Shown here: in pieces, positions 12,256 to 24,708 of the stretch
Numbering within the stretch: the stretch's first letter is position 1
How the letters are laid out: the number at the start of each line of letters is the position of its first letter
NCBI RefSeq assembly: GCF_945859705.1
Contig: NC_079137.1
Span: 82,419,150-82,483,149, forward strand
Length of the DNA: 64,000 bases
Source of the DNA: Episyrphus balteatus
Taxonomy: Eukaryota; Arthropoda; Insecta; Diptera; Syrphidae
Reading direction: 5' to 3'
The notes under the pieces: generated by a model
What the model was told of the DNA's origin: nothing
Database searches by the model: none
Seen by the model: the letters and a program-made list of their open reading frames with translations, nothing else
Program-made: the position numbers and the translations under genes

Positions 12256-13129
12256 CCCAAATGCTAACCTGCCTGGTTCGATTGCCCAAGGTTAGCCCAG
12301 GATAGCCCCACTATTATTTTCGCTACCCTTCCATTAGTTTAAAAATTATAGAAGCATTATTTTGTATTCTACTAAAAAAAAAAAAAGTACTCATACACCA
12401 CAGTGACCTTTATAATTTAGAAAACTAAATCGACTAGTGTGGGCGTTGCACTTCAAATGTTATTTATTAAACTTAGAATTATTATTTGATTGAATAATAT
12501 ACAGGGTATCCCGGGAAGAGATAAGAAGATTTTGAGTGGTGATTCTTCGACATCAAATGCTTTTAAGAGGTTGGTAATTTGAAAAAATTAGTTTGTCATA
12601 ATTTTTGAACAATTTTTGGCAAACCAAAAAAAAAAAAATGATTTTTGCACTTGACAAAATATTTATATTTTGTATTTTTTAAGGTGATTTTATTTCACCT
12701 TAAAAACCACATCAACTTAAGATTGATGACATGAATGTTATATGGACTACATTTAATCAAGTGGGCGCAATGCCCACACCAGTGCATTTACTTTTTTTAA
12801 ATTATAAATTAAAAAAGGTCACTGTGGTGTACTATTTTTTTTCTTTTTTTTTTGGTTGTGAGATGAATAAAAATAATGCTTCTATAATTTTTAAACTAAA
12901 GGTAGAACAGCGAAAATAAAAGTTGGACTATCCTGGCAATGACAAACGAACAATTTTTACACAGAATAAAGAAAAACTATTTTTTGTGATTTTTGAAATG
13001 AAAAAAAAGTAACTCTGTTATAATTTTAGGACTAAGGGTGGGCTAGCGAAAAAAAATTTGGGCTATCCTGGGCAAACCTTGTGCAATCGAACCTGGCAGG
13101 TTTGAAAAAAAAAATCGCATTTGGGGGTG
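12256..13129. mobile_element. Family 1 long-TIR (foldback-like) element, fuller copy
   Basis: The left arm reads CCCAAATGC, CCTGCCTGGTTCGATTGC, AGCCCAGGATAG, ATAGAAGCATTATTTTG and CACCACAGTGACC. The right arm repeats these in reverse complement, ending GCATTTGGGGGTGC. The ~200-bp centre is unrelated. Further copies lie at 490-915 and 58380-58862. No transposase is seen. Confidence 0.65.
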
Positions 13130-13276
13130 CAAACTTCTTATAGCCCATTTTCTTCTGAAATTTAAAAATTAACACAGAAAACAACATCTTGGTAAGAATT
13201 CCCCCCAAAAAATCGTGACAAACATTTTATAAAAGATATACCTAAAATAAAAAAAATCATAATCTAAAAATATTAA

Positions 13277-14369
13277 GGCCCAATTTATTGACTCTCCATT
13301 AAACTTAAATCGCCATTAAAAAGGGAATTCTAAAATTAAAAACCAAATTCGTTTAATTCAGTCTCTTTTAAGGATTTTTTTGAAGTTTGGCATCATTAAC
13401 TAATTGAGCATTAAATTTAAAAGTCGTTTTAGTTAAAACACCAAATTCGACCTTTTAATAGGGATTTTTAGAGCAAATGGAGGTTTTAAAAAGGATTTCT
13501 ATTTATTCACTCTCCGTTAGCTTCAAATGTCATTTCATTTATTATTTTATTAAACAAAGTTTCAGTGTCAGTTAACAATTAAAAATGAATAAAACATGCA
13601 TGAATATGGAAAAATGGGATGGTGAAAATGTGTTCAATCAATATCATAATACCAACGTTTGGTAATTGGTAATTTTGGCTTACAGAACAACTCGTTTTTG
13701 TGTTGTTTTAGTTCAAACGCCATGTACGTTATAGGGATGAATTGCTTCAGGTTTTGGTCACTACTGGCATTTCTCTCTCGCCAGACAAGAATATATTTAT
13801 AGAATTGCCAGAAATTTTTGAATCTATAGGTATGAGGGTTAAATGGAGAACACTTTATTTGAGATTTTTAGTAGACACACAATTCAAAGAAATTAATGTA
13901 TTTCTTATTCACTTCGCAGAGCGCAGAAGAGCACAGAGAATATCTACACGACTAGTGAAACTAATCAGGATTGAGATGCTGCGTAATCCTAATCATCTCA
14001 AAAATTGCAATATTTTTAGCCTTTGGTTTCCACTGGTATATCGTAACACCGTCTGTGGGTTTTTGCCTGGTGTTTTAGCTTTTTTGTGTTTTTATATTGT
14101 TTATCCTTCAAATCCTATTCCTTTAAATATATTTTATTTGACAAAATCGTAGCTTTTGACAGTTTAATTTTTCAAAAATAAAAAATCCCTGGGATATTTT
14201 TAATGGAGTTTTAAATTTAAAGTTTCCATTAAAAGTAAAGACTTTAACTAAAGCAGAGTGAATTAAATGAATTTTTAATGATGGAAACTTAAAAACGTCA
14301 ATAGATTAACAAAGCTTTTAACTAAAACGACAAATTTCAAAATTTAATGGAGGCTCAATAAATTGGTCC
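13277..14369. mobile_element. Long-TIR element related to the MITE at 24575-24708
   Basis: The left end GGCCCAATTTATT with CTCCATTAAA nearby is mirrored at the right end by TTTAATGGAG and AATAAATTGGTCC. Copies of TCCATTAAA/TTTAATGGA recur in the subterminal parts. The middle (13742-14152, plus) holds a 136-codon open frame I do not recognise; it may be a decayed transposase or chance. Confidence 0.6.
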
Positions 14370-15475
14370 TACGAGTTAAAATTTAACTGAGTTCTGAAAC
14401 TAAACACTATAGCTTTTATTAAAATTAAGTAATTTTCATATCTTTTTTTGTATTATTTATATACTTCATACTTCCCAAACGCCCACGGATTCTAGCTTGT
14501 TACTTCTAACTTATTCTAGCTTACTTGATTTTATTACAAAAATCCTGGCTTTGACAAATTGAGGTATCTCTGATACCCAGTATTTTGGTCTTTTTTAAAA
14601 AGAAGTTGAAGCATTAAATTCCCTGTTATATAATTGCACTTATAAAAATCAATCAATCAACTAACATCAAATAGAGAAAAAAGATCAGTTTCAAGCTCAT
14701 TTTATTATCGTTCGTCATTTCCAAAATTAAAAACAAACAATGAACCATCATTTAGTAAAAAAATTGTCCATAATACAAAATGCAAAAAAAAACATACAAA
14801 ATGTGTATTTCCTTTCCACTGGCAAAATCTAACCAGTTTCCATCATCACGCCACTTCATTTCTTGGTAAACGTAGAAACTCCTTTTTTTGATAGGGCCAA
14901 CACGCGACCAAGAAAACCAAAAAAATAATAAAAACAATCAAAAAGATCACGTCACACTTCAAAAAGTAGAAAACAAAAAACATCAGCCATTCTATTATAA
15001 AGCGGATCCCCAATATAATATACAACCTTGACCCGTAATTATTTACGACCGCCTTGACCTTGCGAAATAATATCATAAAATGGAGTAACATTATATAGGG
15101 AAAAAAAGAATAAATCAGCAAGGTAATAAACAAAAACCCAAAAAAAAAAAAATAATGAACCAAATTCTAAAAGCCAAATCCGATAACTTTTTCTCCCCAG
15201 CAAAAAAATTTACCTAGAATCCGATCCGAAGGGGCTAAAAAAAGATAACGAACGACGATTTTTTTTTACTTTGATTTTTTTTAGTTTGGTAGCCAAAAAC
15301 AGGTAGGTAGATGCGCTCAACTTCTACAGCTCGTCAGAAGAAGAACTCGTATGAGATGTTAATGTTAGTATACAAAACCACACAATGATCACTATTATAT
15401 CAGCCTTCAATAGCCCAAGATGCACGGTTGGAAATGATAAAACTGTTGAAGTGACTAAGACGGCCAACGTAAATG

Positions 15476-16005
15476 CCCGAGTTAAAATAGAAATTGAATT
15501 TTTAAAGAAAAAATAAAAAAATTCTTGACCGCCACCGCAACACAGGCACACCACCGCCGTTTGGCGGAACCGCTGCACCACCGCAGCACCACCGTCGCAC
15601 CACATCCGCACCATTTCATTTAAATGAAAAATTCGCTTCACCATGATACATAATTTTGGATTGAAAAATAAAAAAATCAAAACAATCCAACGAAAAGGAG
15701 ATTCGAACCCGCCTGTGTAGACCACTTTCAATTAAAACCACTCGACCACCAAGTTACGTTTGTACGAACTGAAGGATTGTTGCTTATGTCAAAATAACTT
15801 TGAAAACGACTTAAATATTTGTTTAAGTACGAGAATAGAATTTTTGATCATGGTGCGGACGTGGTGCGGTGGTTTTGACATTTTTAAAATGGTGCGGCTG
15901 TGGTGCGGAGCGGCGGCTTAGCAATTTTTGATCATGGTGCGGCTGTCAAAAACCCGTGCGAAAGTTGTGAAGCGGTGGTGCAGTGGAATTCTATTTTTAC
16001 TCGGG
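15476..16005. mobile_element. TIR element with GC-rich TGGTGCGG motifs
   Basis: The left end CCCGAGTTAAAATAGAA and right end CTATTTTTACTCGGG are inverted. Inside each end lie clusters of TGGTGCGG or its complement (CCGCACCA), far more GC-rich than the surroundings. The outer sequence is partly repeated at about 15830. A tRNA-derived piece at 15693-15760 lies inside. Confidence 0.55.
15693..15760 (-). repeat. tRNA-derived SINE-like fragment (minus strand)
   Basis: On the minus strand TGGTCGAGTGG (A box, 15748-15738) is followed by GGTTCGAATC (B box, 15709-15700). The T-stem is mismatched and the acceptor arms do not pair, so this is a pseudo-tRNA or SINE head. Confidence 0.5.
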
Positions 16006-16819
16006 TGACAAACGCGTTGACTTTCTCCAATTTTGAATAGTTAATTGCTTAAACTTACATTTTACTGTCATTCGGAAAACTTCTATTCAAGTAAACTTAT
16101 ATTAGGAACTATTAAAAATAAAAATGAAACTTTACCACTTAGGCTATAAAAAAAAGACTTGAACAAAGTTCGATGATCTATCTACTGAGAAGAACAAAAA
16201 AATCTTCAAAAATATACAAAAAAAAAAAAAAACAAACAAACAAACAAAGCAACCAATCAGTACGACCTTTTGTGTTATTTGAGAAAAGAATTGCAAAAAT
16301 GTTACGCAAGTTTGTGCAAATTTATAATCTTTTTTCTTTAATATTGTAAATTTACTTTGTACCATAATAAAAATTAAATGTTTAACATAGAATTGAAAAA
16401 GTGTCTAACCCATAACGAACTTTCATATCAATTTCAATCTCGACTTAGTGAATTTTTTTAATTAACAATAAATTTATCTATGTGGGTTAAATGTCGCAAA
16501 AATCGAATAAAATTTTGAATTGATAAGAGAATGGCAAACCATGATATTCAGAAATTACTTCAGACTAAGAATATTAAAGACAATAAAATCAAACAAAAAA
16601 AAAAATACTATAAATTCAAAATGAAAAAGAAAAAACTAAACATAACCGGCTGACTGCTTCCAAATGAATCTTTTATTCACAAAAGAAAGACAAAAAATAC
16701 AGCCCGAAAAAAATGCTGTCATAATCTTTCAAAGGCATTGTAGTAGTTCAGACAAAAACCATTTCGGGCAGTTAGAAAATACTGTGCATCGTTAAAAAAA
16801 TATTAAGTTTTGCATATGC

Positions 16820-17000
16820 AAAGGGGTACGAAAATAAAGTGTATGTTGGTAGGAGCAATACAGATGCTCCTCAGTGTGTGCACAATTTTAATTGTGAACC
16901 GGAAACGGATATTAATAGAGCGGAAATACAAATTTTATTTAAAGAATATTTAAAGTGCTCCAAAATTAAAAATGGACATTGCAAGCCATGGTAAATGTTA
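16820..17000 (+). pseudogene. Short open stretch ending KNGHCKPW, unrecognised
   Basis: An ATG-less frame of about 60 codons reads AYAKGYENKVYVGRSNTDAP, continues through two cysteines, and ends KNGHCKPW before TAA. Its composition looks more protein-like than its AT-rich surroundings, but I cannot assign a family. It could be an exon relic or a transposon fragment. Confidence 0.2.
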
Positions 17001-17660
17001 AGCCTGCCTGTGAACTTGCTATGCGAATAGAATGCCATCAAGCCACCCTGTTTAAACGGTGCGTTAATCTAATTTAGAGAGAATGACTTAAATAAGGATT
17101 ATGATTCTTTAGTTGTGTGCGAAAAATAGATTCAAAAGTTAGTTAAAGTATAAAGTGGGATTTCCATAGATTCCAATAAACTATCTAAGCTGACTTTGCT
17201 TATGAGTACCGCTGCGTACTGGCACTGAGAAAAGCCCTTGTGGTTGTCCAAAACAGCATTTTGTAGGTACCTACTCAGAAACTCTTACTAGAGGTTCTCT
17301 GGATGCAAGAGGTGTAGGTAGGCCTCCGTCCTCAAGAAAGCCTTGGACAAGCTATGCATGGTACTGAGCAAGTAATGCAAGAGATTATTAAAAAATTAAG
17401 AGACGCGAAGTCGAAGTTGAAAAAGTGTAAGTATTGTCATTGCCCACATTGGATGTTAGTAGGTGAAAAAGGACGTTTTTTGGCTAAACTTCCATTATAT
17501 CCTTAAAAAATATCTCTCCTCAAAAAATAACTCAAATGTAAGCTTTTGTTTGCTCCGAAGTGGAAGGTTTTCGACTTTAACCCAGAAAGACAGAGACAGA
17601 GCAGTAGAGGAAAAGTGACGCACGCAAGTGAAAAGGGCACTCAATTAACTAAGCATGTGA

Positions 17661-17738
17661 AACTGGAAGCAGATAGCTAAGGACACAGCTCGCTGGAGAA
17701 GCTTATTGGTTGAGGCCCAAATCAACAATGGATTGTAG
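17661..17738 (+). pseudogene. LINE-type reverse transcriptase C-terminal remnant
   Basis: The frame NWKQIAKDTARWRSLLVEAQ ends INNGL and TAG. A W..(I/V)A.DR..WR.L..EA...GL tail is typical of the last residues of non-LTR retrotransposon polymerases. Upstream DNA to about 17300 is mildly GC-richer and may be more of the same decayed ORF, but frames are broken. Confidence 0.45.
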
Positions 17739-19740
17739 CCGCCTTTTGGTGCTGGACACCCAAAGTCAATTTTTGGTTGGAGGTTTTTACGAACATATCA
17801 CGAAACGACTATGAACACTGTTATGATGGTTCAAGAATCAAAAAATAGAGCAAGGAGTCCTGCTGGTGAAAAAATTCTCTGGATGAAGAAAATTTGGATT
17901 ATCTTGGTTTTACTTAAACCATAATTTAAGTCTTGTCAGATAAGATTCCACCGAATAATCTGTGAGACCAATTCACGATTACTTAACTTCTTTTTCAAAA
18001 GATCGATTGATTGAATTATCAATCGCTTTTTGAAACCTCATCTCCACTTCAACATCTTTTATCTGATCTCACAATAATAACCTCTCTAATTTCTCTCAAA
18101 GACGACTAATTGATGTCCTCGATCTTCAGCAACTCTTATGCTATCTGCTGAAATATTTTCACCTCATTAATTCTTCTTTTCTGAAAAATAAGTAATATTG
18201 GTTGTCAGTAATATCTAGAGACCTCACTGCTAACAGGCTCAGGTGGAACTTCAACATGATGCTTCAAAATGCGTGCTGCCGGAGTTCATAAATTTATAAG
18301 ACATTTTGAAGACAACACCCCGACAAAACTTTGAATAGCCCTTCTTGTAAATCGATACTTTTGAACAATTCAAAACCATGGAATAGATAGAAATGATCTT
18401 TAAACCCAGATAATAGAGTTTTTTTTATTTTATTTCAAAAACGCTCATTGAAATATAGTGACTCTCGTTGTCAAGACTCAAGAGTCTTTGATCAAGGTTT
18501 GTTTTTACAATTCGTCAATATATTGCGCAAAAGAGTGGTTTTCAAGATTAAAAATAAATAATTTCTTTGTTATTTAATATTCCCGAATTTTTATTTTGAT
18601 CGAAAACTTGCAAAGAATTGTACCTAAAAGATAAAAATATTTGCAACCAATCTAATTGTGAGTTTAAGCCCACGAAAAACTTTTTTATTTCAAAATTTAA
18701 AACTGGGCTTGTAAAATGATGCGTATTTTAAAAATTTTAAAATCAATAAAATAAACACATTTTAGCTAGAAAAAATCACCCAATTTCGAAAAGAACGAAA
18801 AAAAAACAAACAAATAATTATTGACTCCCAAAATAGCTCTAAACTGAAGAAAGGAAAACCCCACATTATAAAAATACTTCACCTACATACCACACGGAAT
18901 TCATTTAAAGAAGATTAATAAGTTCCGTTTTTGAGTCAACGAACTGTCGCCTTGCATTCACAGACAATGCAATAATGACAACAAAGGCGTGATGTGAAAT
19001 TAACACAATAAGGATTTAAAATCCTATATTTAAAAATTAAAAAAAAAAAATATTGTTTGTTTTGTTTCTTTTAAAAAATAAAGTTAATAATTTTTTGTTT
19101 TTTTTGTTTAAATTATCAAAATTTGAAAACATCAGGGTACAACAACCTCTTCTAATACCTTTCCAACATAAAAGGTCAATGTACCAAACGTTTGTACCTT
19201 CTTCAAAACCAACATGTGGTGTAATCTTTTTAATGTCACCCCAATATCCTATCGCCAGTCGTCGTCTTCGTCAGCTTGAAATTGTAACGAGATTTTCAAA
19301 TACGACTTCGACTTCCTAATGACAGCCAAGATATCACAATGCATTTATCTCTCATAGATATAGTCGTACTATTGAGGATAGGTAACGTACACCCATAGTC
19401 CCTATTAGTATCCCAATCCCAGATAGACTTGCACCCATCAGAAGATAGGCTGAGTGGCATTGCACTCGAGCATCATCATCATCACCAGCAGCGTGTGATC
19501 GTGCGAGTCTTTCGTTCGAATTTGTTAAAAATTATTTTTAGAATTTGACACTTTCTTTCTTCCCCAATACGCGCTTATACACATCGTGCGTCGTCGTCGT
19601 GTGGCACAAGGAATTCACTTTGATTCTTGATGGTACCAGGCGGCATCCCCAACATTTAGGGGATGATAATGATGAGATGAGATGAAGAAGTGTGCATTAT
19701 AGCTTCTTCAGTACGCAACACAGTTTTCGTGGATACATTC

Positions 19741-20024
19741 AGTTTTTCATTTATAGTACATTCTGTGCGCAGTTGCCGCCGATTTTAGTTTGAACTTAGT
19801 GCAATTTCGGAGCACACCGATGAAGGTTGTGACGTTTTAGGTGCGTTCGTGATCTTGATTTGTGGTGAAATACAAAAATAATCCACCTTGAGATACAAAA
19901 TAATTTGGCGGATAAACAATATTTTTGAAAATTCGTGAAAATATTTTGAAAAAAAAAAAAACATTTTAAAATTTTATGTTTTGAGTGAGTTAATGAAAAA
20001 GGAAGTGAATCATTGTTAATTTAG
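19741..20024 (+). promoter_or_regulatory. Probable promoter and 5'UTR exon of the RING-finger gene
   Basis: ATTCAGTTT at about 19738-19745 fits the fly initiator TCAGTT. A GC-richer stretch follows, and TTTAG|GTAAGA at 20024/20025 is a strong donor. The next fitting acceptor is TTTACGCAG at 26278, just before the first coding exon. Transcript data are needed to confirm it. Confidence 0.4.
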
Positions 20025-22629
20025 GTAAGAAACAATTAAAAAATTGGTTGACTTTTGTATCAATCTATTAGATTTTGTTAAATAATCATGATCCTAAATG
20101 AAATCAGGCCCTCACGTTCGGAAGTTGTAATTTGTATCGTTTTGTGTATTAAACTGTTTTCAACCGATTTTTGTATTTGAATGTTGTGATGTTTTTAACA
20201 TAAGATTTCCAAGTATTTATCTGTTATTTGATTTTCTGAATAAATCGGTATTAGTCAAAGCGTTGACAATAATTCTCATGGTATTGGTCTTCATGGAAGT
20301 TATAAGTTTGTGAAACTCTGTTTTCGAAATAAACGAAGTCAAACATTAACAAAATTTTCTCGTAATGAATTTATTATTCGGTTTTTCTTTAAAAAAAAGT
20401 ACAATATTTCACCAGTTTATTGACCGACTTTACTAAAAAAAATAATTCTTAGTTTTTATTGTAGTTTTAATTTGACTAATAAAAACTTTTAAATATAAAA
20501 TTCGAATACAAGCAAATTGTTTAAGTTTTATCTCCTAATTTAACACCAATCGTGAAATGATTATTTCAAAAATATTTTTTTAAGCTAATATTAATTTTTA
20601 AATTTAGTTTAGGAATTATTTTATTTATTTATTGTTATATTTATTTATTTTACGGGACCACTTTTTTGTTTGCTATCAGTTATAGGAGGATAACTTTCCT
20701 TTATGGATCTCTAGAATTAAGCCTTAATTCCTTGGATCTAAAGAACGTGAATAAAAGAATAGTCATAATATTTAATTGAGTACTTTTATCTTTAACAGAA
20801 TTGTATGAGAATTCCTTGATTCGAAGAAGAATTGTAACTTTCGCTACAGAATTTCTTACATTTTTTTTTTTCAAAACTAAGAAATGCTAATGCTATGTGT
20901 AAACGATTGAAAAATCTTCCAATATTGGCCGAACTATCAAAAGTGTTCCAATATCAACCAATGAGCTGCAAATTGCTTTTTTTTCTATGTGAAAATTGGC
21001 CGTTTATGCAGTTGAATGATTTTATTCAATTAGACAAATTATTAGGGAATTATAAGGTTGTATGTTTTATGGAAACCCCTGCAGACATACAACCCTATTA
21101 TTCTCAGCCAGCGAATTGCCGACGATTTTTTGACTTTTAATTAAAAATTGTCTGTTTATACGGATCCTTTTCGACCATCTTTTTGTATACCTTTTTGTTC
21201 TCTATTTTGACGGACGGTGACTTAAGCAACTCCTTATCTTTTTCTGAATTCGTTAACGTTTATAAAATGAATACTTCAATTTTTCTCAATTTATGAATTA
21301 GAATTGTCTGCCAATAAAAAATTAGTAAATGCTGTTGGCCAGTGACCAATTAGTCTACAATTGCCTAATTAATTGAAAATTATTAGAAAAATTTTATGTT
21401 TAGACGAGTTCATACGATTGCAACAAGTCGGCCAATTTTTTGATAGTTAATAATTAAAACACAGAGCGTTGGAGGACTGAGTCCAATATGAACACCGTCA
21501 AAGTCAACGACACCTACTTTCATTTAAAGCCAAGCTCATTTTCGTTCTCTCCGTTTGAATATTAGCAAACGCACCATTGACAGCTCGCTTCTAGGTAGTG
21601 CATCGTCTTGTCGTTAACCTTTCTCGATATCAAAGATTTTGGTAAAGTTGTGGTCAGATTTGCCGAAGCGCCAAGAATTCATCATGTGGCATGTCTCGGT
21701 ATTTTCTCTCCTAAAACAACAACAATTTCTAAAGTTGTAGTAAGAATTGGGCGAAATTTCTTTTCATAGAATGCAACATTTCTAAAAAAAAAAACAAATA
21801 TTTTAATTCACTCCACGTGTAAACATCGTCTACTAATTCCAAGTAACTAAAAAGATCACAGCCCAATTTGTCCTACATGGGCGGAACTAATTTAAACTTA
21901 ATAAAAGTCAGAAAAATAACTCCAATATTGTATTAAGACTTAATTTGTTTTTGAATAAAAACAATAAAAAATCGAAAAAGCAATAATAAAATTGAAATAA
22001 AAAAGTTTATAACAAAATTAACCTCTATTTGGTGATCATCATTGTACACCTTGTGCATTAATTTATTTCCACGACGCCAATGAACAATTTAAAACTCATA
22101 ATTTTTTTGTTAAGATTATGAAGAAGCTCTTTATTTTTTAAAAATATTTTAACAGACCTACAAAATGTACATGTGCAGACAGAGGACAGCTGTAAGTTTT
22201 GATAATATGATGGTTGCTGATGCCAGAAACTGTCACCAAACATCCATTTAAAGGTGATAAAATTTTATGTGTCGCACACAGCATCCCAAATGTCTGTCAT
22301 CACCAATCAATATCGGGAGAATGTCTTGCATTTAGCGCATTTTCTTTCAAATAATATAATCTATCTACCCCTCGAATGTAGAGTGATCGAGGGTCATTGG
22401 ACCTAAATCCATATCTAACTTATCAAAACTTGGTGAGACACTTACTTACTCACCACCACCTTTCAAATGCATCACAATGTCCATTGCCCCATTGGGAAAC
22501 AGGAGGGAAAGTTCCGTTCCGTTCAGTAAAAAAAAGGACCCCTCTCATTCTAATTACATAAACTATTTTCCTCTATGTGCTGCACATCTTTGAGAAATAT
22601 TTTTGTCTAAAAATAGTTTAAACTGTCTG

Positions 22630-22990
22630 AGGATGCATCCGTTCATCAGAATCAGAGAATCAGACGACGACCGACGACGTCGCATAAGGCACGTGCGCTC
22701 TCGCTCTTGCGTACGCTCCAAAGCGATCTATCTTGGAAAATAGTTGCGCCACGATAAGATCACCAAATAAACAAAAAACTAGTTCAGTTTGCTGGGGATC
22801 CACTGTTGGTGTGTCCCGTGGGATATCTATTTTGATACCGGCATTTGTCTAAATAGAGGACTAATGCCTATGTGTGTGCGTGCTCTGTGTCCGTGTTTCC
22901 CCTATGGAGTTATGTTTTTTCCTTTACGAGCAGCAGAGCGCCCGTTGTATTACCGTGCGCCCGCTAAGATCTCCTTCTAGATCGTGTAGG
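22630..22990. other. CpG-richer stretch with initiator-like TCAGTT
   Basis: GACGACGACCGACGACGTCG near 22660 and an E-box CACGTG stand out from AT-rich DNA. AGTTCAGTTTGC lies at about 22780. It could be an enhancer or an alternative promoter; no good donor follows. Confidence 0.25.
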
Positions 22991-24439
22991 TATTTTATTT
23001 TTTTTTTTGTATTTTTCAATTATTCCCGCCATCCAGTCACAATTAAAAATAGAATAAAAACGTTCCTTTTGGTGAAATATTATTTTCCAACAACTGAACT
23101 GATTGCGATGTTTTTGTTTTCCTCTTTTTTTTTTTTGGTTGTTGTTTTATGGCAATACAATGACTTGGGGATAATGGAATCCCTCCAGATTCTAATGTCA
23201 GGAACGCGTGCATCAAGGCGCATCACACAAAGCCACCAAGAAAAGAACCCCAGCCGAATGGCAGTTGTTGGGTTCTTGCTCCTGTTGCTTGCTTAGATTT
23301 GAGGAGGAAAAGATGAGAGAAACAAAACTGGACATGGAAATAATGTAAAGATACCTTAAAATAAAAATATATAACACATTCGTGGAGAGAATGAAGTAAT
23401 TGGGATCTGGGAATAGTGTTGGGGGTCCAACAACCATCCCAGAGAGACTTCCTCAACTTAGATGTACGTTGAGTTTATGTACATTTATATAAAACTACAT
23501 GACGTTTGGGGAGTAAATGTTGGAATAGAAATGTGTTCCCAGACAGGATATATTTATCTTGGCGATGCATGTTAGGGAAAATTGTTTTAATCATTCAGAA
23601 TAGGAAAAGAATTTAGAATTTTTTGTAATTATTATTAATCAGACAAAGAACTGCGTTTGGGTTCAAAAACACGTGTATTTTGATAATTGAAATTTTTATC
23701 TTTTAAGTAAATTATAATTTATAATTGAGACAAAAATATTATATAGTATGTTGTATTACCAAGCTAAAAAAAGGAAAGAGCCACCAGATTTTAGCATCGC
23801 GTTGTTTTTATACTTCCTTCTTTCTTAGTTTGTCTTGAATAAAAACGGAGTAGGGAAGTAAAAAAAGTAGTTCTACTTTAATTTAAACTAGGACCACCCT
23901 AATAGATCTCAGAAAAAGACATTGTGTTAAGACCTTACAAAATTTATATATTGAAATTTTAATCAAACAGACCTAAACATTTGAGCTAGATGTCAAATTC
24001 TAACTCGAAGAGATTGTTGTTGTTCGCGTGTTATTTTTCCTGTAATTACAACAACAACAAAAATAAAGACATGTGTGGTGAAAATATTGACCCCCGGCCT
24101 AAAATGACAATTACTATGTTTTTATTTAGTGTCGGATCGAGTTTGTTTGTGGTCAGATTCTCGACCCAGCTTCTTTTTTTTTTTTGAAACGATCAATTTG
24201 CTTGAGTTGAATCAAATGACAAACTTCAGTTTCTTTTCAGCATTTTGTGTTTTAAAATTATACCAGATACAATCAGCACGACACGCATTCGAATCGATAA
24301 ACGGCTCTTGTATATGTCAAAACAATTCTTCGGCCTAAGTTTGATTTTAAGCCCGCTCTACTAATTAGATCGAGTCGAATGAAAATTGACCTCGATTTAG
24401 TTTTACAAGAGTTTGAAACCGTATTTAAACTCGCTTTAA

Positions 24440-24573
24440 TAGCCAGTTTTCACTACAGCCCAAATGAGATAATTTCGGAAATTATGTCATTTCGAATGTC
24501 AAATCGTATAGGAAATTTTAAGAATTTGGAATTCGAATTGACCTAATTTGGGCTCTAGTGAAAACAGGCTATT
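24440..24573. repeat. Small MITE abutting another MITE
   Basis: TAGCCAGTTTTCACTACAG at the left is mirrored by CTCTAGTGAAAACAGGCTA at the right, with CCCAAAT/ATTTGGG further in. It ends at the TTA duplication of the next element. Confidence 0.6.
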
Positions 24574-24574
24574 A

Positions 24575-24708
24575 GGCCCAATTTATTTACACTCCATTAA
24601 ATTTAAAGTCTCCATTAAAAACGGGATATCTTAAAATTTGTATGTGATTTGACAGATGTTTTATTTTTAATGGCGATTTTAAATACAATGGAGTGAATAA
24701 ATTGGGGC
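24575..24708. repeat. MITE with TTA target duplication (PIF/Harbinger-like)
   Basis: GGCCCAATTTATTTACACTC and GAGTGAATAAATTGGGGC are inverted, with TTA at 24572-24574 and 24709-24711. A 3-bp TTA duplication suits PIF/Harbinger. The ends match the larger element at 13277-14369. Confidence 0.65.

Noticed and set aside
13742..14152. 136-codon frame as a gene
   Set aside because: It lies within a TIR element and has no match I recognise; kept only as a possible transposase relic.
22874..23456. Frames on both strands around 23 kb
   Set aside because: Mutually overlapping, rich in Phe/Leu from T-runs, without recognisable motifs.
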